From Schoenoplectus triqueter (Eukaryota; Streptophyta; Magnoliopsida; Poales; Cyperaceae), in contig CAXKVV010000096.1 in assembly GCA_964058805.1 (NCBI GenBank), positions 1-27,651 on the forward strand: a stretch of 27,651 bases of DNA. The letters run 5' to 3'. The notes under the pieces were generated by a model. That model was not told the origin of the DNA, did no database searches, and worked only from the letters and a program-made list of their open reading frames with translations. Positions 9,131-20,472 of the stretch are shown in pieces. Position 1 is the first letter of the stretch; each line of letters starts with the position of its first letter. Position numbers and translations under genes: made by a program.

Positions 9131-9346
9131 TTATGCTTTCATATCCTTATTTTTCCTCTCTTTTTCGACAACAGAAACATATAAAATTTGTGGATTATGA
9201 TTATATCAAACGTACAATTCTAATTAACACTAGATAACACTGAGATAATTAGCAATAGCAGGCGCACCTTATATAAATGCCCAAGTACGAATACGAACTC
9301 ACGAACAATAAATTCTCAGTTGAATCAACTACTTCACATATATTTA

Positions 9347-9827
9347 TAGTAACTAGCTATATACCCGCGCGCGTTGCAGCAGAATTTTTTATTTAAACAT
9401 TAAAATATTATAAGATAAAAAAAAATTCACATTTATCTAATATTAAATTATAAATTCACCAAATTATAGAGAAAACATATAATAAAGACTATATTTAATC
9501 TTGGATGAGATTTTTGCACAATATGAGTTAATGATTCATGATTTTTATGGAAAGAAAAGTAAATTATTCTAACATATATTATCACCATTAATTCCTTACC
9601 AAATATGCACAAGGTTGCTAAATAAAAAACAAAAATTATGGAAATAATAGTATATAAGGGAAAGAAATGGAGAGAAAGAGGGGATCAATAGACGCGATCA
9701 CATACGTTCGATCAACCAACAATAAATATTATCCGTCTATTTGAGAGATAAAATGGGTATAATAAAAATTTACAATGACAAAAAATGGACCCTCCAATTC
9801 TTAGATGCTTTATATAATAGTATAGAT
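9347..9827. repeat. AT-rich repeat relic (GCGCGTTGC family), member 2
   Basis: It starts near ACTAGCTATATACCCGCGCG and ends near TATAATAGTATAGATT. Ends of this form recur in many plant non-autonomous elements, and a similar relic is at 7023-7492. The interior has no coding frame. Confidence 0.4.
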
Positions 9828-9954
9828 TCATTAGTTGTTGATGACAAGTCGGCCGCTATTTTCTATACATATTATCTCTCACTGAATACATTCTCTTATT
9901 TATAATTAACGAATCTAAACTATTTCGACTAATGGCTTGTAATAATTTGAATTA

Positions 9955-10200
9955 TTTTTTCAGTTTACAATCGGGTCGGATGGAGTTTTGAATCATTTAA
10001 TCTTGGATCATCTCGAATTTTGAGTTGTCCAATCAAATTTCAAATACTTTAATCTCAAATCATCTTCAAGTATCAGGTGGTCTAAATTTAAGTCGGGTCA
10101 GATTTCAGCCACTCTAATTTTATATTGTCACGGATTTTAGATCAAATCGAATTCAGATCAACAGATTTTGCAGCTCGGATAAAATTTTGGTATCTAACTT
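9955..10200. repeat. Second degenerate GGGTCGGAT-type repeat
   Basis: AATCGGGTCGGATGGAG, then repeated CATCTCGAATTTTGAG and CAGATTTCAG-like units, resembling 8540-9130. The similarity is at the level of short motifs only. It is probably a decayed copy of the same repeat type. Confidence 0.4.
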
Positions 10201-13200
10201 TTCTCAACTATACCTGAGCCCCAATTTATGGATGAATACTGAATTCATAAAACACTGATAACTCACTGGGATCTTAGGTACACCGTACACGCATTAGTCG
10301 GCTCTGCACTTCTCTTTTAATGTACTAATAAATGTATGAGCCCTTAACGTGTCATCAAATCATATGTGAAGTGAACTATTTTAATCTTCAACCGAATATT
10401 TCCACCTGAAAAGCCCCGCAATGAACTAAATCGATACCATGAGATTAAGTGCACTAAAATACGGACTCAATACCACAAAGAAAAAACTCTCGACCGAGGA
10501 ATTATATTATAGAGTAAATGTGAGCTTAGGCTTATCAAGACTCCCGATGAGCTTAAACTAAAAAGTTTTACATAATTATTTTCAATTTTCAATATGAATA
10601 ACAATAAATTATTTATACTAAAATCCTATTAGGTACATCTTTTTTATTTTTCGACCTTTTAAGTATTGTTTAGTGTTTTTAAAATGATTTTAAAATAATA
10701 ATAAATATTGACATATGAAATTAGATTGCTTTTAAAAATAAAATAATTAAAAGCTCTAAAAAAATTAGTCCTAAAAATTTTTGATATATTTTTTTAAGCA
10801 ATAGTAAATTAAAATTTGAAGATAATTATGTATATTTTCTAGTTAAATTTATAGATGGCCTTGGTAGACTTAAGCTCATTATAATTTTATTTTTATATTA
10901 AATAAATGAATATATGGAAGAAGACAACAAAATATATATGTATATGTTTTATGCATACAGTAATAATTGTAAAAAGCCGAACAACTATGTTTTTATCTTA
11001 TTTTTTGAGTTAAAGATGAGTTCAAACGACTCAAATTTAAATAACCATAAGCATTTTGATTTTTGTTATGTAAGCTACATAACTTCACATAAGGACATAA
11101 TTTTAATCACAATTGTAGCTGTGTGACAACCCAAAATTTATTTCTGTAATAAATTCATCGTCTTATTGTGGCGCTAAGTTATGGTTATAGTCCAAAATAG
11201 AGCTTTTTCAATTCTATAAAAGTTTTTAGTAATATTATCTCAGATTAGAATTTGAAAATTAAGATAATTAGAGTTGTAACTTGGATTACGCCCCGAAAAT
11301 ATAGTTCCCAAATAAATAATTGGCAATATAAAATTTTAAATATATTAAATAAAATTTACATTAAGAAAATTTAGACATAATATTTTTAAATATTAAATAA
11401 TAATGATAATTATAATAATAAGTATTATAATAAATAAATAATATAAATAAACACATAATAATTTATAAAGGGTCAAATAAAAAAGTTGAATCATTTTAAT
11501 AGTTAAATTTCACCTTAAGTATGTTATACACATTACTCTAAATAAGGAGAGAGAAACTATTTTATATGAATTTTTAGATTTAAGAAGGTGAAAAGATTTA
11601 AATAAAATCAATCGTAGAGAAAAATGATGATGTTGCATGTTTGAAAATTTTAAAAGCTAAACACTCTTTATATATTAATTAAGTAAAACTTGAAAATTAT
11701 TTACTTGTGTTCTAAGCAACGCTGTGAAATTTTGGTTAACTAACCGTCATTCCTTGACGTATCTATTAGTGCTTGCTGATCGAGTGGTGATCTCCATAGA
11801 TTCGTTATATAAAAAAATAAATAATGTTTCTTACTAGCTTTTCTGATTCTGGTCCTTTCTGTAATTCACTTATACACAACAAATTTATGAGAGAAAATTT
11901 AATAATTAATTTTAATTATCTGATTAATAAGTATATGTAGACTAGTTCCTTAAAATTTAAGACGAAAATATTCGCTAATTTATATGGTTGATCAAAAGTT
12001 ACCTTTATATCACTGTAATTTACATTTTAGAAAGTCTAAATAATATTGTCGATAATATAAATATACTTTTATCGTACATGTGAAAATAAATGGACTCATG
12101 CGGTCAAAGCTTGTACGGAGGCTCATGCAACCAAATCTTGACCCATTGATGTTATTAAATTATTTTGTCAAATTAATTATATAGTTAGATACACTTTATA
12201 TAATTTAACGATAAAAACTGTCATAAATTTAATTATTTTTCATACACGGCACAAATTAACATAGTATAGACAAAAATGGAAGTTCAAGTCAGATTTGAAA
12301 ATTATAAATTATTAAGTCAATTTGTTGTCATCAGATGTCCATACTTTTTTTGTTCAATCAGAATTTTAGAATGCATTCGACGAATTTTGAGACCCGCTAA
12401 TGAATATATTTAAAAATTAAAGTAGCTTTTGCAAAAGTGTAATTTGATGTATGAAAGCACCATCCACTAAATTACCGTCTGAACTTTGGAACTCATGACA
12501 ATTCGGTCAGAAACTCAGAATCCAGAAAAAAAAAATGCTGTCGTAAATGGAGTTCCCAAACAAATAAACAACATTTTCTAGAAAATTTTGAACAGTAAGT
12601 GAATGATTAAGTACTCAGTTTTATTTTCACACATGATCATGGCAAAGACACAATTTGAGCTGATTCCTTTGACGTATATTTTTTTTGTCTGACAGCTGAC
12701 TGCGTCTAACCAAGATTAAATGACGCAAGTCCAGTTCACGTCTTTCAGTTCAAATTTGAATGATGCGAACATGATTCATGCTCTTTAATTGACCTAGCAC
12801 ATAGATCTTTTGATGAGATTTCTAGATTGTATTTAAACGTTTCAATCAGAGTTTTCTATCAAAAATTAAAAATATTTAAAAATAAAAAAATTTCAGCCCA
12901 CTTCTCATTGCAATAATGCAAATACTTGAATAATAATTATCATGTATATAAATAATGAAATGAATCCAACTAATTTAAAAAATAATTAATAGCGAACATA
13001 TCGATAATGAAATTTTTTTATTTTAATTATTAAAAATATAAAAATAATTATAATTATAATTTTAAATATAGTTAATTAATTTTAACTATCTATATATACA
13101 AATAACTAAAATTATATTTCCCCCGTGTCTCTAGCAATCTTCATATCAAACTAAATATTTTAATTCCACGAATTCAACGTCCTCTCGTGTTCTTTCAATG

Positions 13201-13390
13201 TTGAACCCTTTTTTTTGTGATATACAAAGATATCAAATTATACATGATGAAACAAAACAAAATACACCAACTTGTGTATGTTTCTTCTCATTCCAAGCTT
13301 CCACCACACCTGTAGTTTCCAATCCAGTCCTCTTATATAGAACTGTTTCATTCCTCGTACTGTAGCTTAATTTCTTTAAAACATAGTGCA
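10201..13390. other. Long AT-rich gene-free stretch
   Basis: I see no credible coding frame, tRNA, rRNA or clean transposon terminus in these 3.2 kb. The 70-codon frame at 10914-11126 has the composition of random AT-rich DNA. TGTGACAACCCAAAATTT at 11122-11139 looks like the start of some plant LTRs, but no matching end or retrotransposon coding was found nearby. Confidence 0.5.
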
Positions 13391-13393
13391 TTA

Positions 13394-13667
13394 GAGCATC
13401 CGCATCTCATTGTCAAATTGATTGTCAAATTTTATTTGACAATTGTCATTTAAATTTCAGGGATGCAAAGACTAGGCAAAATTAGACAATTGTCTAAATT
13501 TGACAATTCATTTGACAAGCCACGTCAGCGAAGAAGCAAAAAATTAATTACGAAAGTTCCATTTTGACAATTCCGTTTTATTCAGAGATGTCATTCTTAA
13601 AATAAATTATCAATTGATGACATGGCATAAAAAATAATTTTAACAGTCGTCACCGATGCGGATGGTC
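13394..13667. mobile_element. PIF/Harbinger-like MITE, 274 bp
   Basis: The left end GAGCATCCGCATC and right end GATGCGGATGGTC form a 13-bp terminal inverted repeat with one mismatch. The flanks are TTA on the left and TTG on the right, consistent with a 3-bp TTA duplication with one mutated base, as in PIF/Harbinger elements. The interior is built from TTGACAATTGTC-type palindromes. Related sequence in opposite orientation occurs at 15421-15560 and 15640-15841. Confidence 0.65.
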
Positions 13668-13949
13668 TTGTTTAACAGTTGGTCCCAAAAAAGATGTCGT
13701 ATTCTCGATTCTCCTCCGGAATTTTGCGACAGAGTATTTGACTCCGCCAAGAAAGTAACCTCCTTTTTCCCGGAAAAGTGTTGTAAGATTAAAGATATCT
13801 ATTTACAATTTTTAATTGATTATTTAAATTTTATATAAATTAAAAGTTTTGTTCTTTGTTTTGTAATCCGAATTAAATAATTATACTATTTTTATTACTC
13901 TTTTTTATTGATGGAGAAAGATGGAATAAATAAAATGTATTACAGTGAA

Positions 13950-14110
13950 AATTGATCAAGCCACGTCACATAAGCACAGAAGAAAATTGATGTGTCCCAT
14001 CGAAATTGCTAGTTGCGCTAAAAAAATTTGCACGACGTTAGACGTGCGAATAAATTTATCGTACCGCTTCGACACGCGACTAAATACGTCGCGTCGCTTT
14101 GATGCGTGTC
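13950..14110. repeat. CpG-rich patch with GCGAC...GTCGC units
   Basis: Within AT-rich DNA this patch contains CGACGTTAGACGTGCG, CGACACGCGAC and ACGTCGCGTCGC. The motif GCGACTAAATACGTCGC resembles subterminal or internal repeats of some plant DNA transposons. Ends are not identifiable. A 68-codon frame across it (13945-14151) has no recognisable content. Confidence 0.3.
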
Positions 14111-14182
14111 CTATATTTCAAAATCTGTGTCATATTCTTCTAAATATTTAAAATATTTAAAGAGAAGGGATCATTTCCCAAT

Positions 14183-14500
14183 GTTATATTAATAATTTTG
14201 ATAATAAAATTTTAAAAAAATATAAAAATTTTAAAAATAAATAAATTTTTATGTTTTTATATTTATAGATTAATAGTAATTTAAATTTCATGTAATTTAA
14301 TTATCATTTGATAGTTCAAAGAGTGTTAAATTATAACCGTTATAAATTATATAAAAATTTGATAATCATTGATGGAGTACCAAACGGTAATGAAATTGGA
14401 TGAAATTTGAATCACCATCAATCTATAAATAGAAGAACATATCCATAAAATTTTCTCTATTTTTAAGTTTTTTTCATATTTATTTAAAAATTCATTGCCG
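14183..14500. mobile_element. Foldback MITE, copy B
   Basis: A diverged second copy of the 1-343 element. It starts GTTATATTAATAATTTTGA, shares AAATTTCATGTAATTTAATT, TATAAAAATTTGAT and ATTTGAATCACC with copy A, and ends TATTTAAAAATTCATTGCC. The arms still pair but carry more mismatches than in copy A, so it is older or more eroded. Confidence 0.6.
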
Positions 14501-14949
14501 CCCATATTTAAATATACATTAATTAAATTCTTAAAGAATGTCGGAGGTTCTAAAGTATATTTTAGAAAAGAATTCTATAACTATGCGCATCTCTATCAGT
14601 TTAATAGGAATTTGAATATTTTATATATCATTTTGAATAAACAATGATTTTCGGATGAAAAATAAAAGTATAACTGAAATTATAAAAAGTAGGAATACAA
14701 TTATCATCATTGTTAATGTCTATGGTGTCTATTTATTTATTCATATATAAATTTAAAAATATGAACCGTTAGATGTATTTTATATCATCTCAACTATAAA
14801 TTTTGGTTCGTTAATTTTATTAATTGCTTGATGCAATCTACAGTATTGAAATGATATATATTTTTTTACACATCTATAATATGATATTTATAAAATATTT
14901 CTTCAATTGTTATTTAAGAATTTAAATAATATTTATTTGATATTTAATT

Positions 14950-15090
14950 TTAAAAGAACTGATGTGACACCATCAATGATGGTAATTCTCAATTACAAAA
15001 TGGTTTGTCAAAACAAATCATTTTTTTCCTCTTCACTACTGATGTAGTTTGTCAAAATAATTAATTTGATGCAATATGTGCATGCTTCAT
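14950..15090. repeat. Possible partial MITE related to 13394-13667
   Basis: CTCTTCACTACTGATGTAG followed by TTGTCAAAATAATTAATTTG resembles the CCACTGATATTATTGATGTG plus TATCAAATGATTATC part of the 15640-15841 copy. It is a fragment with no termini. Confidence 0.3.
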
Positions 15091-15420
15091 GAAAAGGGAT
15101 GTAACTTTTGATCCGACTGTCAGATCGGACTGAAATTTTGACAGAAACTTTTGATACAATTCGTTTCGCCCATTTTTCGGGCTCAGATTCGCGATCCGAG
15201 TCTTCCTTCATGGACTTTTGGACCTTTCTCTATAATTTTTTTGAGTTTTTAGGGTCTTTTATGTATCGTTTATATATTTTCTATTTTTAGGGTTTATATT
15301 TAAACAAATGTCATGTCTTTTGGCAGTAGTTAGTTTTTATGTATCGATTTTATCAAAGGATTGAGAATTTGTGTGATCTCAGAACCAAATCTATCTTTTC
15401 ATTACTTTTTTTTCAATTTC

Positions 15421-15560
15421 TTGATCATTCGTGCATCATAATTGTCAAACTTTAAAAGTTATCTAATTTTGCATACTCTCTACATCGCTAAAATTAAAAT
15501 GACAATTGTCAAATGAGATTTACAACTGTATCGCTGCCTATTGTCAAATGATAATTTTAA
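15421..15560. repeat. MITE fragment related to 13394-13667, inverted
   Basis: TAATTGTCAAACTTT, ATCTAATTTTGCATAC and AAAATGACAATTGTCAAATGAG match, in order, the reverse complement of the 13394-13667 element. Termini are lost. Confidence 0.45.
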
Positions 15561-15639
15561 TATCACGTCAACTAAATTGGCAATCCCTTTCTATGAACAC
15601 GGTTAATGCAACATGGCTAAATTTCAGATTAAATTATCA

Positions 15640-15841
15640 TAATGGCACTCCCATAAATATTTTTCATTTTCCAATGTGAATTTGTGTTTTTTTCTTTCAT
15701 TCCTCTCCACTGATATTATTGATGTGACTTATCAAATGATTATCAATTGTCTAATTTTAGATACTTTTTGCATAGTTAAAACTAAAATGACAATTGCCAC
15801 TTAGAATTTGATAATTAATTTAACAGAACAATGTAGTGCTC
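15640..15841. mobile_element. Partial MITE of the 13394-13667 family, inverted
   Basis: CTTATCAAATGATTATC, TTGTCTAATTTTAG, TTTTTGCAT and AAAATGACAATTGCC follow the order of the reverse complement of 13394-13667. The right end TAGTGCTC followed by TAA corresponds to a GAGCACTA-type terminus beside a TAA target triplet. The left terminus is not clear. Confidence 0.45.
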
Positions 15842-16212
15842 TAACAATAAAATTTTATTTTTTTTTAATATCCGAACGATTGATGGAGCCTTCCAAATAA
15901 ATTTAGCAAACGTGGAGAAACAAATAAATTCAACTTAAAAATATATACTTCTTCTTGTTTCTTTTTCTAATTTACTGGCCGACAGTTTTGCCAGCTAGAT
16001 ATTTCATTAAGCAAATTAAAGAGATGCAATGTGTTCTATTTCTGTAAAGGTCACAAGAAAAATAAGAATAAAAAATGAGAACACAAAACGACAAATACAC
16101 CATAGTAATGCCCCCAAATAAAAGGAAATTATATTTGCTTTTGGCTTTTATCATGAAATTTTATCCAAAATCGTATTTCTTAATCATATTAATCCTTGGT
16201 TATTTAAAGAAG

Positions 16213-16390
16213 TATATTATTGACAGTCAAGTTTGCTTCTTTAATTTAGTCCAAGAGTTGCAATATATAGTTGGTCAAAGACATGCTAAGCCGTCTCTGT
16301 GATTTTGATTGATAAATTTTAAGAGAATATGACGAGGAAGATGCTTGAAGGTTTTGAAAATTAATGCACTTCAAGACTTGGACAAAAATA
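16213..16390 (+). repeat. Sequence homologous to SLAH3-like intron 2
   Basis: This stretch aligns in the same orientation with 4316-4482 inside intron 2. Shared blocks include GTTGGTCAAA(C/G)ACATGCTAAGC, ATTTTAAGAGAAT and GCTTGAA followed by ACTTCA, with small indels; by eye the match is about 75%. Flanking exon 2- or exon 3-like sequence was not found on either side. It is therefore either a duplicated intron fragment, a relic of a lost gene copy, or one member of a dispersed repeat that also sits in the intron. The frame at 16075-16302 crossing it is not coding. Confidence 0.65.
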
Positions 16391-17331
16391 ATAATAAAAT
16401 GTTTAGCCTAGGATAATGACGTTGTAAGTAAAGTCATTCTCACACCATCAGATGAGTCCTATATTCTATCTATCTAGTTCGCCTAACCCACTATACACCA
16501 CCAAATACAGTGGTTGTGATTAATACACTGTATAATCTTCAAAATATGCGAGTACTACAAGAGTACAAGTCCAGAGGTACATACATCGTACAATTTATTT
16601 TTTATTTCTTTATTTCATACTGAATGAACGTCTTAAATTAATTGCTTGTATTTTTTTTAATTCATGGTAACTTAAGGATTTTTTTTATTTTTTCCTTTTG
16701 AATAGTTGGAGATTGCCAACCTACGTATATCGTTAAAAATGATACAGGCTCGGAAGAAAAAAAATTAACTAAGGTAATATCAATCATATAGTTATTACTT
16801 TTCCATTAATTGTGATTTATGTTTCTTAGAAAAATTAATATATTTCTTCAGCTCTTTTTGTCACGTTAAGGAATCATATATCCCAAGCACCAAGGTATTA
16901 TATGAAATAAAATATTAATTTCAGACCCGTTATAAGAAACCACTAGTTTGTTTCTACATGTTAAAACATTGTGTTGACTATTCTTTTTTTCCCCGGGCTC
17001 GTAAGCACAGAGTAAAAACAATTAATAAATACGTACGCTTGAATAATGCATCAATTAAAATTTACTTTTCTTTATTGGTTTTAGACGAAGTTACAAAACA
17101 AAATAGAGTTAACAACATATTTGGCTTAAATTTGTTGCAGTATGACGCATAAACGTCTTAGACTCATCTACTGAAGTACTGCCCATCTGCCACAAATGGC
17201 CACATCACAAATCACAATTTCAGTTGCAGATTATGGGTTCTGTCTTTTCACTTTTCATTTAAGTTAGGCTTGGAAAAACTTTTGATACAGAAAATGAAAT
17301 TTAGATGACAAATGAGTATGTTGGTTTCCAC
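16391..17331. other. Gene-free stretch
   Basis: No credible coding frame or RNA gene. The 64-codon frame at 16958-17152 has no recognisable content. There is no clear repeat terminus. Confidence 0.45.
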
Positions 17332-17623
17332 TAGAGTGGCAAAATATGAGCTGATCTGAAATTTTCGTCTAACAAATCCAAATTCAAATTCGATTCAGAT
17401 TAATTTAAAAAAATAAAACCAATTCGATCTGATCCAGTCCAAGCTAAACCTTACTCAATCTAATCTGAGATTAAATAACTGTAATTCAATTAAAATTAAT
17501 TTAAAATATATAAAAATATCAATATATAAATTAACTGAACGATGGATTTATTATAGAAGATCAGACTGACCCGACTTGATCCGTCCGAATCCATATCTGA
17601 CTCCACACCCGATTGCCACCTCA
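17332..17623. mobile_element. hAT-like non-autonomous relic (GAGTGGCAA ends)
   Basis: The left end TAGAGTGGCAA and right end TTGCCACCTCA are inverted with one difference. The interior carries CCGACTTGATCCGTCCGAAT-type pseudo-repeats. Plant elements with TAGGGGTGGCAA ends of this kind are usually placed in hAT. The flanking 8 bp (GTTTCCAC and TCTGCTGC) do not match, so the insertion is old or the boundaries are slightly off. Confidence 0.5.
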
Positions 17624-18507
17624 TCTGCTGCTTTTGAGAATTGAAAGTGACGGCAACAGTGTGCTCTCAGAAAATTGGACGACTTTTTTTCACATCATGT
17701 GAATTTTCTTGGACACCGTAGAAAAAAAATTGTTTGATTGATGAGTGTAATGCTGAGTCATTGTTGACTGGTTCCACGTTTGATTAAATCAGATATTAAA
17801 ATTAGGTTAACTAACCAGCTTGCCAATTGAATCTGATATTGTGAACTTTGCACTGATGTTAATTGTGTTAGAAAATTTCCAAAAAAAAATTAATTATTTT
17901 TATGAACTGTGCAGTGATGTTAATTGGAGCATATGACATGCAATTGATTTAATGCCTTTTCTTTCCATCATTTATGGCGAAATGTTATATGGCTTGGCTA
18001 ACACCTACATATATATGATTAGCATCAGAGGAGACATAGCATCTACTATCCGATAAAACAAAAATTCCTTATGTATTGCTCTAGAGTTGCATATAGACCA
18101 TATTCTTATTATAAATCTCTAATCATATAAAAGTATGCATCTTATTATCATTTGTTTAAAGCCATACATGCGCATTCGTATTTGTTTAAAGCCATAACTT
18201 GGACTGATGCTCACCCGAATATTGCTGTGCGTGAGGACGGGGAGGCACTTAGATCCTCTAATGCAATTTCAGTTAATTTTATTCTATTATTTTATTTTAC
18301 TAATTAATTAAATTTCAGATTTGAAGTCCAATATTGATATTTCGCAGTGCAACATTTAAGAAAATATAAAGAATAAATTCTAGATTCAATAACATTGGTA
18401 GTTCGCAGTGCATCATTTAATTTTTGTCGACCCTGATTCACGAATTAATATGAAATGGTGATTCTTAATTGAAGCAAATCATAATTTCAATAGATTAAGA
18501 GGGTGAA
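17624..18507. other. Gene-free stretch
   Basis: AT-rich DNA with no frame over 60 codons, no RNA gene seen and no clear repeat. TTTGTTTAAAGCCATA occurs twice (about 18151 and 18182), a very local duplication. Confidence 0.45.
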
Positions 18508-18656
18508 TGATTTTTTTTTCTCTTTATTTTATTTTTTGGTAAGTAAGCAAATGTCAACTTTAATCTTTTTTGAAACAAAGAAAAGCGATCATAGGAGCTT
18601 GAACTTCGGCCTTTAAGAAATAACCAAGTACTTCACCACTAAGCCAATTACGCACT
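18508..18656 (-). mobile_element. Possible tRNA-derived SINE with A-rich tail
   Basis: Read on the - strand, TTGGCTTAGTGGTGAAG (18631-18647) resembles a tRNA A box and AAGTTCAAGCTCC (18594-18606) a B box, in the right order about 25 nt apart. On the same strand the sequence ends in an A-rich tail (complement of 18508-18540). This is the layout of a short plant SINE. Both boxes are mutated and no flanking duplication was found. Confidence 0.35.
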
Positions 18657-18799
18657 TGAACCGAATAATTTTTCATAATAAATTATCTGTATATACGCAT
18701 TATTCTGGTAAACTTTTAGCCTTTCTTTTGGAAACTTTTATGGAAAAACTTACATATATTGCAAATTATTATGATCTATAAATAATCAATGATGACACA

Positions 18800-19222
18800 C
18801 CTACGTTAAACAACAACAACTAAAAACAAATAGCAAGGATCTACATAAACTTCCATTTTAAATGTGCAATATCCACTCAGAGATGAAGGGACCATAAAAT
18901 GAGAAAACAAAGTATGGATGATCATTTCTCTCTTATAAAGGAGTTGTGAAGAAATTAACAATAAACGGGATGTATGATGAATACATGACAATCTTAGCAA
19001 CTATTGCTGGGATATAACAGGGGACACAAACTCAATCTGACGATAGCACATCCGAAAAAGAACTGAGCTAAGATCCAATCGAGACTCACGCGCGTGATCC
19101 ACAAATTGGCTGGAGATTTCACCGGCATTAGAGGCATCATAATAGAGAACATGGTGTGAAATGATCCAACAAGACCAAGCCAAATTCGAGGATAATAATA
19201 ACATAATTTGTGAATAATTCAT
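18800..19222 (-). other. Unrecognised gene-like island
   Basis: Two consecutive - strand frames (19222-19001 and 19000-18806) abut, separated by one stop codon, over DNA that is richer in GC than its surroundings. The first reads NLAWSCWIISHHVLYY and later DHARESRLDLSSVLFR; I do not recognise it. Near its end the - strand shows (GTT)n at about 18809-18820. It could be a decayed exon, a TE coding remnant or chance. No function is proposed. Confidence 0.2.
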
Positions 19223-20151
19223 AAATTATTTATATTATTTAACTTTTATCTATAATCAGATATTTCATGAATAACTCGTCAGTTTAATATTTAATGTGTT
19301 TTTATCAAAAAATATTTTATTTATAAATTATTTGTGAATAAAATATATTATATATTATTTTAAATGAAATTTTACATTTTTATATATTTTTAAATTTTAA
19401 TATTTTAATATATTTTTTATTTATATTTATATTATATAAAATAATTTTTTTTTAAATTATATAACATCTGAATCACGAATTTTTTTATTCTACTTAAATA
19501 TTCTTCAAATCACAAAATTATTACTGTGTCGAAGACTCTAATAAGCTACTGTGGTGGACCCTCTCTCATAAAAATAAAAAATAAATTTAACATCGTTGTG
19601 AGCGCACTGCTCGATTGGAAAAGGAGCCGGTTTTGAGCGCCTTTGTATCTTCTTTTGTGGCGTTGTATATTTGCCTTTTAATGGACTGTCCAATTGATTG
19701 TTCCTGGGCCAATGGATTGGTTCGAGCATGGGCCTCGGTTCCTGATCTGAGAATTGCAACATAGGGCCTGTTGAGGCCGAATAAAAATAATGGAATTTGA
19801 GGAAGATGATCTCATGAAAACCTTTTATTCCATCTTAATTTCTAAAGAACTTGTTCTTTCTCTGAGAGACTGAGACAATTGTTTTGTAAGAACCTAACAT
19901 TCTTCAAACAATTTTTCTTTTTAGATGTGTTAGCATCTAAAAGGGGCGTAATAATCCTAAAGCACTTGTCTTTATATTTTATCTCTGAAAGTTGACTGTC
20001 AAATGTCAAAGTAGTATTTGATTGTTATTTATATTAAATATTGATGTTATTAATACTAAATTAAGATGTAATTGATGGCCACTTTACTCCTATGTCTAAA
20101 TGGAACTACTTATAAATGAATGATTTATTTAGAGGAAAATCATTTTTTTTT
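19223..20151. other. Gene-free stretch
   Basis: 19223-19530 is extremely AT-rich. 19540-19790 is less so and includes GGGCCTCGG and GGGCCTGTTGAGGCC, the latter partly self-complementary. A 74-codon - strand frame at 19538-19762 has no recognisable content. No RNA gene was seen. Confidence 0.4.
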
Positions 20152-20456
20152 GTTCAATCAACCCCCTAAACTCTTTAATTGTCTCAAATTGACACTTCCG
20201 TTACTAATTTAGCACTTTCATCACTTAACCAACTGATATCCGTTATGTCTCCGTCTCTAATTTATTCTTTTCACTTATATAACAGTCATAAATTCACTCA
20301 TTTTTTTCCTTTACGAATTACCACCACCTCGTGCACTTTGCCTTCTCCTTGACATCGTGATTTCCTTCTTCCTCTCCTTGCCAATTTTGTCTCTTATCTT
20401 CACTTATAACTCTCATCTTCCATTGCACACATTGCCTACACCATATGGCCTCTGTT

Positions 20457-20472
20457 TTGTACTTTGACAACA
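20457..20472. repeat. LINE target-site duplication, left copy
   Basis: TTGTACTTTGACAACA, 16 bp, adjoins the 3' end of the - strand LINE and is repeated exactly at 22262-22277 at its 5' end. Confidence 0.85.

Noticed and set aside
11122..11139. LTR start (TGTGACAACCC)
   Set aside because: No matching LTR end, primer-binding site, polypurine tract or gag-pol sequence was found nearby.
16075..16302. 75-codon frame overlapping the intron-2-like sequence, considered as a SLAH paralog exon
   Set aside because: No SLAC1-family motif occurs in any frame there; similarity is to the intron only.
18591..18656. Intact tRNA gene
   Set aside because: A- and B-box-like motifs are present, but they are too close together, mutated, and no acceptor stem can be formed.
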